Source of the DNA: Crossaster papposus
Taxonomy: Eukaryota; Echinodermata; Asteroidea; Velatida; Solasteridae
DNA: 64,000 bases
NCBI GenBank assembly: GCA_037893245.1
Contig: JBAIAA010000599.1
Coordinates: forward strand, 248,001 to 312,000
Direction: 5' to 3'
The translations under genes were made by a program, and so were the position numbers. Shown here in pieces: positions 34,670 through 46,621 of this stretch (the stretch's first letter is position 1; each line of letters starts with the position of its first letter). Under the pieces are notes generated by a model. The model made no database searches. It was not told the origin of the DNA and was given only the letters and a program-made list of their open reading frames with translations.

Positions 34670-36620
34670 GTTCCCGCCACAGTGTGACTGAGAGCAGTCA
34701 CTTCGCAAAGCAAAAATAGTGAGTGTTCCGATCACAGTATGACTAAGAGCAGTCACTGTGCTGAGCAGAATAGTGAGTGTTCCCTTCACAGTGTGACTGA
34801 GAGATGTCATTGTGCTGAACAGAATAGTGAGTGTTCCCACCACTGTGTGACTGAGAGCAGTCACTGTGCTGAGCAGAATAGTGAGTGTTTCCATTGCAGT
34901 GTGACTGTGAGAGCAGTCACTGTGCTGAGCAGAATAGTGAATGTTCCCGCCACAGTGTGACTGAGAGCTCTCATTGTGCTGAGCAGAATAGTGAGTGTTC
35001 CCATCACAGTGTGACTGAGAGCAGTCACTGTGCTGAGCAAAATAGTGAGTGTTCCCATCACAGTGTGACTGAGAGCAGTCACTGTGCTGAACAGAATAGT
35101 GAGTGTTCCCATGACAGTGTGACTGAGAGCTGTCAATGTGCTGAGCAGAATAGCAAGTGTTCACATCACAGTGTGACTGAGAGCAGTCACTGTGCTGATC
35201 AGAATAGTGAGTGTTCACATCACTATGTGACTGAGAGCAGTCACTGTGCTGAGCAGAATAGTGAGTGTTCCCATCACAGTGTGACTGAGAGCAGTCACCT
35301 GGCTGAGCAGAATAGTGAGTGTTTCCATTGCAGTGTGACTGTGAGAGCAGTCACTGTGCTGAGCAGAATAGTGAATGTTCCCGCCACAGTGTGACAGAGA
35401 GCAGTCACTTCGAAAAGCAAAATAGTGAGTGTTCCAATCACAGTGTGACTGAGAGCAGTCACTGTGCTGAACAGAATAGTGACTGTTCCCATCACAGTGT
35501 GACTGAGAGCTGTCAATGTGCTGAGCAGAATAGTAAGTGTTCACATCACAGTGTGACTGAGAGCAGTCAATGTGCTGAGCAGAATAGTAAGTGTTCACAA
35601 CACAGTGTGACGGAGAGCAGTCACTGTGCTGAGCAGAATAGTGAGTGTTCCCGCCACAGTGTGACTGAGAGCAGTCACTTCGCAAAGCAAAAATAGTGAG
35701 TGTTCCGATCACAGTATGACTAAGAGCAGTCACTGTGCTGAGCAGAATAGTGAGTGTTCCCTTCACAGTGTGACTGAGAGATGTCATTGTGCTGAACAGA
35801 ATAGTGAGTGTTCCCACCACTGTGTGACTGAGAGCAGTCACTGTGCTGAGCAGAATAGTGAGTGTTTCCATTGCAGTGTGACTGTGAGAGCAGTCACTGT
35901 GCTGAGCAGAATAGTGAATGTTCCCGCCACAGTGTGACTGAGAGCTCTCATTGTGCTGAGCAGAATAGTGAGTGTTCCCATCACAGTGTGACTGAGAGCA
36001 GTCACTGTGCTGAGCAAAATAGTGAGTGTTCCCATCACAGTGTGACTGAGAGCAGTCACTGTGCTGAACAGAATAGTGAGTGTTCCCATGACAGTGTGAC
36101 TGAGAGCTGTCAATGTGCTGAGCAGAATAGCAAGTGTTCACATCACAGTGTGACTGAGAGCAGTCACTGTGCTGATCAGAATAGTGAGTGTTCACATCAC
36201 TATGTGACTGAGAGCAGTCACTGTGCTGAGCAGAATAGTGAGTGTTCCCATCACAGTGTGACTGAGAGCAGTCACCTGGCTGAGCAGAATAGTGAGTGTT
36301 TCCATTGCAGTGTGACTGTGAGAGCAGTCACTGTGCTGAGCAGAATAGTGAATGTTCCCGCCACAGTGTGACAGAGAGCAGTCACTTCGAAAAGCAAAAT
36401 AGTGAGTGTTCCAATCACAGTGTGACTGAGAGCAGTCACTGTGCTGAACAGAATAGTGACTGTTCCCATCACAGTGTGACTGAGAGCTGTCAATGTGCTG
36501 AGCAGAATAGTAAGTGTTCACATCACAGTGTGACTGAGAGCAGTCAATGTGCTGAGCAGAATAGTAAGTGTTCACAACACAGTGTGACGGAGAGCAGTCA
36601 CTGTGCTGAGCAGAATAGTG
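34670..36620. repeat. 977-bp tandem duplication (unit B)
   Basis: Positions 34739, 34885 and 35319 recur at 35716, 35862 and 36296. It is private to unit B. Confidence 0.85.
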
Positions 36621-39600
36621 AGTGTTCCCATCACAGTGTGACTGCGAGGGCATTCACTTTGCAGAGCAGAATAGTGAGTGTTCCCATCACAGTGTGACTG
36701 AGAGCAGTCACTGTGCTGAACAGAATAGTGAGTGTTCCAATCACAGTGTGACTGAGAGCAGTCACTGTGCAGAGCAGAATAGTGAGTGTTCCCATCACAG
36801 TGTGACTGAGAGAGCATTCACTTTGTTGAGCAAAATAGTGTGTTCCAATAAGAGTATGACTAAGAGCAGTCACTGTGCTGAACAGAATAGTGAGTGTTCC
36901 CATCACAGTGTGACTGCGAGAGCATTCACTGTGCAGAGCAGAATAGTGAGTATTCCCATCACAGTGTTACAGAGAGCAGTCAATGTGCTGAGCAGAATAG
37001 CAAGTGTTCACATCACAGTGTGACTGAGAGCAGTCACTGTGCTGATCAGAATAGTGAGTGTTCACATCACTATGTGACTGAGAGCAGTCACTGTGCTGAG
37101 CAGAATAGTGAGTGTTCCCATCACAGTGTGACTGAGAGCAGTCACCTGGCTGAGCAGAATAGTGAGTGTTTCCATTGCAGTGTGACTGTGAGAGCAGTCA
37201 CTGTGCTGAGCAGAATAGTGAATGTTCCCGCCACAGTGTGACAGAGAGCAGTCACTTCGAAAAACAAAATAGTGAGTGTTCCAATCACAGTGTGACTGAG
37301 AGCAGTCACTGTGCTGAACAGAATAGTGACTGTTCCCATCACAGTGTGACTGAGAGCTGTCAATGTGCTGAGCAGAATAGTAAGTGTTCACAACACAGTG
37401 TGACTGAGAGCAGTCACTGTGCTGAGCAGAATAGTGAGTGTTCCCATCACAGTGTGACTGAGAGCAGTCACTGTGCTGAACAGAATAGTGACTGTTCCCA
37501 TCACAGTGTGACTGAGAGCTGTCAGTGTGCTGAGCAGAATAGTAAGTGTTCACAACACAGTGTGACTGAGAGCAGTCACTGTGCTGAGCAGAATAGTGAG
37601 TGTTCCCATCACAGTGTGACTGAGAGCAGTCACTGTGCTGAACAGAATAGTGAGTGTTCCAATCACAGTGTGACTGAGAGCAGTCACTGTGCAGAGCAGA
37701 ATAGTGAGTGTTCCCATCACAGTGTGACTGCGAGAGCATTCACTTTGTTGAGCAAAATAGTGTGTTCCAATCACAGTATGACTAAGAGCAGTCACTGTGC
37801 TGAACAGAATAGTGAGTGTTCCCATCACAGTGTGACTGCGAGAGCATTCACTGTGCAGAGCAGAATAGTGAGTATTCCCATCACAGTGTTACAGAGAGCA
37901 GTCACTGTGCTGAGCAGAATAGTGAGTGTTCCCATCACAATGTGACTGTGAGAGCAGTCACTGTGCTGAGCAGAATAGTGAGTGTTCCCATCACTGTGTG
38001 ACTGTGAGAGCATTCGCTGTGCTGAGCAGAATACCCCATCACAGTGTGACTGAGAGCAGTCACTGTGCTGAACATAATAGTGAGTGTTCCCATCACAGTG
38101 TGACTGAGAGCAGTCACCTGGCTGAGCAGAATAGTGAGTGTTTCCATTGCAGTGTGACTGTGAGAGCAGTCACTGTGCTGAGCAGAATAGTGAATGTTCC
38201 CGCCATAGTGTGACAGAGAGCAGTCACTTCGAAAAACAAAATAGTGAGTGTTCCAATCACAGTGTGACTGAGAGCAGTCACTGTGCTGAACAGAATAGTG
38301 ACTGTTCCCATCACAGTGTGACTGAGAGCTGTCAATGTGCTGAGCAGAATAGTAAGTGTTCACAACACAGTGTGACTGAGAGCAGTCATTGTGCTGAGCA
38401 GAATAGTGAGTGTTCCCATCACAGTGTGACTGAGAGCAGTCACTGTGCTGAGCAAAATAGTGAGTGTTCCCATCACAGTGTGACTGAGAGCTCTCATTGT
38501 GCTGAGCAGAATAGTTGAGTGTTCCCATCACAGTGTGACTGAGAGCAGTCACTGTGCTGAGCAAAATAGTGAGTGTTCCCATCACAGAGTGACTGAGAGC
38601 AGTCACCTGGCTGAGCAGAATAGTGAGTGTTTCCATTGCAGTGTGACTGTGAGAGCAGTCACTGTGCTGAGCAGAATAGTGAATGTTCACGCCACAGTGT
38701 GACAGAGAGCAGTCCCTTCGAAAAGCAAAATAGTGAGTGTTCCAATCACAGTGTGACTGAGAGCAGTCACTGTGCTGAACAGAATAGTGACTGTTCCCAT
38801 CACAGTGTGACTGAGAGCTGTCAATGTGCTGAGCAGAATAGTAAGTGTTCACTTCATAGTGTGACTGAGAGCACTCACTGTGCTGAGCAGAATAGTGAGT
38901 GTTCCCATCACAATGCGACTGTGAGAGCAGTCACTGTGCAGAGCAGAATAGTGAGTGTTCCCATCACAGTGTGACTGCGAGAGCATTCACTGTGCAGAGC
39001 AGAATAGTGAGTGTTCCCATCACAGTGTGACTGCGAGAGCAATCATTGTGCAGAGCACAATAGTGAGTGTTCCCATCACAGTGTTACAGAGAGCAGTCTC
39101 TCTGCTGAGCAGAATAGTGAGTGTTCACATCACTATGTGACTGAGAGCAGTCACTGTGCTGAGCAGAATAGTGAGTGTTCCCATCACAGTGTGACTGAGA
39201 GCAGTCACTTGGCTGAGCAGAATAGTGAGTGTTTCCATTGCAGTGTGACTGTGAGAGCAGTCACTGTGCTGAGCAGAATAGTAAATGTTCCCGCCACAGT
39301 GTGACTGAGAGCAGTCACTTCGCAAAGCAAAAATAGTGAGTGTTCACATCACAGTGTGACTGAGAGCAGTCACTGTGCTGAGCAGAATAGTGAGTGTTCT
39401 CATCACAGTGTGACTGTGAGAGCATTAACTGTGCTGAGCAGAATAGTGAGTGTTCCCGTTACAGTGTGACTGAGAGCTCTCACTGTGCTGAGCAGAATAG
39501 TAAGTGTTCCCATCACAGTGTGACTGAGCGCAGTGACTGTGCTGAGCAAAATATTGAGTGTTCCCATCACAGTGTGACTGAGAGCAGTCACTGTGCTGAA

Positions 39601-41404
39601 CAGAATAGTGAGTGTTCCCATCACAGTGTGACTGAGAGCAGTCACTGTGCTGAGCAGAATAGTGAGTGTTCCCATCACAATGCGACTGTGAGAGCAGTCA
39701 CTGTGCAGAGCAGAATAGTGAGTGTTCCCATCACAGTGTGACTGCGAGAGCATTCACTGTGCAGAGCAGAATAGTGAGTGTTCTCATCACAGTGTGACTG
39801 CGAGAGCAATCATTGTGCAGAGCAGAATAGTGAGTGTTCCCATCACAGTGTTACAGAGAGCAGTCTCTCTGCTGAGCAGAATAGTGAATGTTCCCATCAC
39901 AGTGCGGCTGTGAGAGCAGTCATTGTGCAGAGCAGAATAGTGAGTGTTCCCATCACAGTGTGACTGCGAGAGCATTCACTTTGTTGAGCAAAATAGTGTG
40001 TTCCAATCACAGTATGACTAAGAGCAGTCACTGTGCTGAACAGAATAGTGAGTGTTCCCATCACAGTGTGACTGCGAGAGCATTCACTGTGCAGAGCAGA
40101 ATAGTGAGTATTCTCATCACAGTGTTACAGAGAGCAGTCACTGTGTTGAGCAGAATAGTGAGTGTTCCCATCACTGTGTGACTGTGAGAGCATTCGCTGT
40201 GCTGAGCAGAATAGTGAGTGTTCCCGTTACAGTGTGACTGAGAGCTCTCACTGTGCTGAGCAAAATATTGAGTGTTCCCATCACAGTGTGACTGAGAGCA
40301 GTCACTGTGCTGAACAGAATAGTGAGTGTTCCCATCACAGTGTGACTGAGAGCTGTCATTGTGCTGAACAGAATAGTGAGTGTTCCCACAACAGTGTGAC
40401 TAAGAGCAGTCATTATGCTGAGCAGAATAGTGAGTGTTCCAATCACAGTATGGCTAAGAGCAGTCACTCTGCTGAGCAGAATATTGAGTGTTCCCATCAC
40501 AGTGTGACTGAGAGCTATCGTTGTGCTGAACAGAATAGTGAGTGTTCCCACCACAGTGTGACTGAGAGCAGTCACTGTGCTGAACAGAATAGTAAGTGTT
40601 CCCATCACAGTGTGACTGTGAGAGCATTCACTGTGCTGAGCAGAATAATGAGTGTTCCCGTCACAGTGTGACTGAGAGCTCTCATTGTGCTGAGCAGAAT
40701 AGTGAGTGTTCCCATCACAGTGTGACTGAGAGCAGTCACTGTGCTGAGCAAAATAGTGAGTGTTCCCATCACAGTGTGACTGAGAGCAGTCACTGTGCTG
40801 GACAGAATAGTGAGTGTTCCCATCACAGTGTGACTGAGAGCTGTCAATGTGCTGAGCAGAATAGTAAGTGTTCACATCACAGTGTGGCTGAGAGCAGTCA
40901 CTGTGCTGAGCAGAATAGTGCGTGTTCCCATCACAGTGTGACTACGAGGGCATTCACTGTGCAGAGCAGAATAGTGAGTGTTCCCATCACAGTGTGACTG
41001 AGAGCAGTCACTGTGCTGAACAGAATAGTGAGTGTTCCCATCACAGTGTGACTGAGAGCTGTCAATGTGCTGAGCAGAATAGTAAGTATTCACACTACAG
41101 TATGACTGAGAGCAGTCACTGTGCTGAGCAGAATAGTGAGTATTCTCATCACAGTGTTACAGAGAGCAGTCACTGTGCTGAGCAGAATAGTGAGTGTTCC
41201 CATCACTGTGTGACTGTGAGAGCATTCGCTGTGCTGAGCAGAATAGTGAGTGTTCCCGTTACAGTGTGACTGAGAGCTCTCACTGTGCTGAGCAAAATAT
41301 TGAGTGTTCCCATCACAGTGTGACTGAGAGCAGTCACTGTGCTGAACAGAATAGTGAGTGTTCCCATCACAGTGTGACCGAGAGCTGTCATTGTGCTGAA
41401 CAGA

Positions 41405-43800
41405 ATAGTGAGTGTTCCCACAACAGTGTGACTGAGAGCAGTCATTATGCTGAGCAGAATAGTGAGTGTTCCAATCACAGTATGGCTAAGAGCAGTCACT
41501 CTGCTGAGCAGAATATTGAGTGTTCCCATCACAGTGTGACTGAGAGCTATCGTTGTGCTGAACAGAATAGTGAGTGTTCCCACCACAGTGTGACTGAGAG
41601 CAGTCACTGTGCTGAGCAGAATAGTAAGTGTTCCCATCACAGTGTGACTGTGAGAGCATTCACTGTGCTGAGCAGAATAATAAGTGTTCCCGTCACAGTG
41701 TGACTGAGAGCTCTCATTGTGCTGAGCAGAATAGTGAGTGTTCCCATCACAGTGTGACTGAGAGCAGTCACTGTGCTGAGCAAAATAGTGAGTGTTCCCA
41801 TCACAGTGTGACTGAGAGCAGTCACTGTGCTGGACAGAATAGTGAGTGTTCCCATCACAGTGTGACTGAGAGCTGTCAATGTGCTGAGCAGAATAGTAAG
41901 TGTTCACATCACAGTGTGGCTGAGAGCAGTCACTGTGCTGAGCAGAATAGTGAGTGTTCCCATCACAGTGTGACTACGAGGGCATTCACTGTGCAGAGCA
42001 GAATAGTGAGTGTTCCCATCACAGTGTGACTGAGAGCAGTCACTGTGCAGAACAGTATAGTGAGTGTTCCCATCACAGTGTGTCTGAGAGCTGTCAATGT
42101 GCTGAGCAGAATAGTAAGTGTTCACACTACAGTATGACTGAGAGCAGTCACTGTGCTGAGCAGAATAGTGAGTGTTCCCATCACAATGTGACTGCGAGAG
42201 CATTCACTGTGCTGAACAGAATAGTGAGTGTTCCCATCACAGTGTGACTGAGAGCTGTCAATGTGCTGAGCAGAATAGTAAGTGTTCACACCACAGTGTG
42301 ACCGGGAGCTGTCAATGTGCTGAGCAGAATAGTGAGTGTTCACATCACAGTACGACTGAGAGCAGTCACTGTGCTGTGCACAAGAGTGCGTGTTCCCATC
42401 ACAGTGTGACTGCGAGAGCAATCATTGTGCAGAGCAGAATAGTGAGTGTTCCCATCACAGTGTTACATAGAGCAGTCACTGTGCTGAGCAGAATAGTGAG
42501 TGTGCCCATCACAGTGTGACTGTGAGAGCAGTCACTGTGCTGAGCAGAATAGTGAGTGTTCACATCACTATGTGACTGAGAGCAGTCACTGTGCTGAGCA
42601 GAATAGTGAGTGTTCCCACAACAGTGTGACTGAGAGCAGTCATTATGCTGAGCAGAATAGTGAGTGTTCCAATCACAGTATGGCTAAGAGCAGTCACTCT
42701 GCTGAGCAGAATATTGAGTGTTCCCATCACAGTGTGACTGAGAGCTATCGTTGTGCTGAACAGAATAGTGAGTGTTCCCACCACAGTGTGACTGAGAGCA
42801 GTCACTGTGTTGAGCAGAATAGTAAGTGTTCCCATCACAGTGTGACTGTGAGAGCATTCACTGTGCTGAGCAGAATAATGAGTGTTCCCGTCACAGTGTG
42901 ACTGAGAGCTCTCATTGTGCTGAGCAGAATAGTGAGTGTTCCCATCACAGTGTGACTGAGAGCAGTCACTGTGCTGAGCAAAATAGTGAGTGTTCCCATC
43001 ACAGTGTGACTGAGAGCAGTCACTGTGCTGGACAGAATAGTGAGTGTTCCCATCACAGTGTGACTGAGAGCTGTCAATGTGCAGAGCAGAATAGTAAGTG
43101 TTCACATCACAGTGTGGCTGAGAGCAGTCACTGTGCTGAGCAGAATAGTGAGTGTTCCCATCACAGTGTGACTACGAGGGCATTCACTGTGCAGAGCAGA
43201 ATAGTGAGTGTTCCCATCACAGTGTGACTGAGAGCAGTCACTGTGCAGAACAGAATAGTGAGTGTTCCCATCACAGTGTGACTGAGAGCTGTCAATGTGC
43301 TGAGCAGAATAGTAAGTGTTCACACTACAGTATGACTGAGAGCAGTCACTGTGCTGAGCAGAATAGTGAGTGTTCCCATCACAATGTGACTGCGAGAGCA
43401 TTCACTGTGCTGAACAGAATAGTGAGTGTTCCCATCACAGTGTGACTGAGAGCTGTCAATGTGCTGAGCAGAATAGTAAGTGTTCACACCACAGTGTGAC
43501 CGGGAGCTGTCAATGTGCTGAGCAGAATAGTGAGTGTTCACATCACAGTACGACTGAGAGCAGTCACTGTGCTGTGCACAAGAGTGAGTGTTCCCATCAC
43601 AGTGTGACTGCGAGAGCAATCATTGTGCAGAGCAGAATAGTGAGTGTTCCCATCACAGTGTTACAGAGAGCAGTCACTGTGCTGAGCAGAATAGTGAGTG
43701 TGCCCATCACAGTGTGACTGTGAGAGCAGTCACTGTGCTGAGCAGAATAGTGAGTGTTCACATCACTATGTGACTGAGAGCAGTCACTGTGCTGAGCAGA
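41405..43800. repeat. 1,198-bp tandem duplication (unit C)
   Basis: Positions 41628, 41954 and 42172 recur at 42826, 43152 and 43370. The equivalent in unit B is one 54-bp monomer shorter. Confidence 0.85.
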
Positions 43801-45537
43801 ATAGTGAGTGTTCCCATCACAGTGTGACTGAGAGCAGTCACTTAGCTGAGCAGAATAGTGAGTGTTTCCATTGCAGTGTGACTGTGAGAGCAGTCACTGT
43901 GCTGAGCAGAATAGTAAATGTTCCCGCCACAGTGTGACTGAGAGCAGTCACTTCGCAAAGCAAAAATAGTGAGTGTTCCGATCACAGTATGACTAAGAGC
44001 AGTCACTGTGCTGAGCAGAATAGTGAGTGTTCCCTTCACAGTGTGACTGAGAAATGTCATTGTACTGAACAGAATAGTGAGTGTTCCCACCACAGTGTGA
44101 CTGAGAGCAGTCACTGTGCTGAACAGAATAGTGAGTGTTTCCATTGCAGTGTGACTGTGAGAGCAGTCACTGTGCTGAGCAGAATAGTGAATGTTCCCGC
44201 CACAGTGTGACTGAGAGCTCTCATTGTGCTGAGCAGAATAGTGAGTGTTCCCATCACAGTGTGACTGAGAGCAGTCACTGTGCTGAGCAAAATAGTGAGT
44301 GTTCCCATCACAGTGTGACTGAGAGCTCTCATTGTGCTGAGCAGAATAGTGAATGTTCCCATCACAGTGTGACTGAGAGCAGTCACTGTGCTGAGCAAAA
44401 TAGTGAGTGTTCCCATCACAGTGTGACTGAGAGCAGTCACTGTGCTGAACAGAATAGTGAGTGTTCCCATGACAGTGTGACTGAGAGCTGTCAATGTGCT
44501 GAGCAGAATAGCAAGTGTTCACATCACAGTGTGACTGAGAGCAGTCACTGTGCTGATCAGAATAGTGAGTGTTCACATCACTATGTGACTGGGAGCAGTC
44601 ACTGTGCTGAGCAGAATAGTGAGTGTTCCCATCACAGTGTGACTGAGAGCAGTCACCTGGCTGAGCAGAATAGTGAGTGTTTCCATTGCAGTGTGACTGT
44701 GAGAGCAGTCACTGTGCTGAGCAGAATAGTGAATGTTCCCACCACAGTGTGACAGAGAGCAGTCCCTTCGAAAAGCAAAATAGTGAGTGTTCCAATCACA
44801 GTGTGACTGAGAGCAGTCACTGTGCTGAACAGAATAGTGACTGTTCCCATCACAGTGTGACTGAGAGCTGTCAATGTGCTGAGCAGAATAGTAAGTGTTC
44901 ACATCACAGTGTGACTGAGAGCAGTCACTGTGCTGATCAGAATAGTGAGTGTTCACATCACTATGTGACTGAGAGCAGTCACTGTACTGAGCAGAATAGT
45001 GAGTGTTCCCATCACAGTGTGACTGAGAGCAGTCACTTGGCTGAGCAGAATAGTGAGTGTTTCCATTGCAGTGTGACTGTGAGAGCAGTCATTGTGCTGA
45101 GCAGAATAGTAAATGTTCCCGCCACAGTGTGACTGAGAGCAGTCACTTCGCAAAGCAAAAATAGTGAGTGTTCCGATCACAGTATGACTAAGAGCAGTCA
45201 CTGTGCTGAGCAGAATAGTGAGTGTTCCCTTCACAGTGTGACTGAGAGATGTCATTGTGCTGAACAGAATAGTGAGTGTTCCCACCACTGTGTGACTGAG
45301 AGCAGTCACTGTGCTGAGCAGAATAGTGAGTGTTTCCATTGCAGTGTGACTGTGAGAGCAGTCACTGTGCTGAGCAGAATAGTGAATGTTCCCGCCACAG
45401 TGTGACTGAGAGCTCTCATTGTGCTGAGCAGAATAGTGAGTGTTCCCATCACAGTGTGACTGAGAGCAGTCACTGTGCTGAGCAAAATAGTGAGTGTTCC
45501 CATCACAGTGTGACTGAGAGCTCTCATTGTGCTGAGC

Positions 45538-46621
45538 AGAATAGTGAGTGTTCCCATCACAGTGTGACTGAGAGCAGTCACTGTGCTGAGCAAAATAGTG
45601 AGTGTTCCCATCACAGTGTGACTGAGAGCAGTCACTGTGCTGAACAGAATAGTGAGTGTTCCCATGACAGTGTGACTGAGAGCTGTCAATGTGCTGAGCA
45701 GAATAGCAAGTGTTCACATCACAGTGTGACTGAGAGCAGTCACTTTGCTGATCAGAATAGTGAGTCTTCACATCACTATGTGACTGAGAGCAGTCACTGT
45801 GCTGAGCAGAATAGTGAGTGTTCCCATCACAGTGTGACTGAGAGCAGTCACCTGGCTGAGCAGAATAGTGAGTGTTTCCATTGCAGTGTGACTGTGAGAG
45901 CAGTCACTGTGCTGAGCAGAATAGTGAATGTTCCCGCCACAGTGTGACAGAGAGCAGTCACTTCGAAAAACAAAATAGTGAGTGTTCCAATCACAGTGTG
46001 ACTGAGAGCAGTCACTGTGCTGAACAGAATAGTGACTGTTCCCATCACAGTGTGACTGAGAGCTGTCAATGTGCTGAGCAAAATAGTGAGTGTTCCCATC
46101 ACAGTGTGACTGAGAGCAGTCACTGTGCTGAGCAAAATAGTGAGTGTTCCCATCACAGTGTGACTGAGAGCAGTCACTGTGCTGAACAGAATAGTGAGTG
46201 TTCCCATGACAGTGTGACTGAGAGCTGTCAATGTGCTGAGCAGAATAGCAAGTGTTCACATCACAGTGTGACTGAGAGCAGTCACTTTGCTGATCAGAAT
46301 AGTGAGTGTTCACATCACTATGTGACTGAGAGCAGTCACTGTGCTGAGCAGAATAGTGAGTGTTCCCATCACAGTGTGACTGAGAGCAGTCACCTGGCTG
46401 AGCAGAATAGTGAGTGTTTCCATTGCAGTGTGACTGTGAGAGCAGTCACTGTGCTGAGCAGAATAGTGAATGTTCCCGCCACAGTGTGACAGAGAGCAGT
46501 CACTTCGAAAAGCAAAATAGTGAGTGTTCCAATCACAGTGTGACTGAGAGCAGTCACTGTGCTGAACAGAATAGTGACTGTTCCCATCACAGTGTGACTG
46601 AGAGCTGTCAATGTGCTGAGC
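45538..46621. repeat. 542-bp tandem duplication (unit C)
   Basis: Two copies joined at about 46080. Both carry the rare CACTTTGCTGATCAG variant (near 45743 and 46285), confirming the relation. Confidence 0.8.

Larger units (their letters stand above)
30639..40921. repeat. Higher-order unit B, 10,283 bp
   Basis: Equals 8,332 + 1,144 + 977 - 108 - 62. The two gains are private tandem duplications, the 108 is two monomers missing near 34090, and the 62 is an off-register deletion near 38034. Confidence 0.8.

Noticed and set aside
35215-36195. Open frames of up to 326 codons on both strands throughout the satellite, resembling Cys/His/Ser-rich repeat proteins
   Set aside because: They follow from a stop-free 54-bp period and a dyad. 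Frames end at each 55- or 56-bp monomer, many need non-ATG starts, overlapping frames exist on both strands, and no codon-level constraint is apparent.
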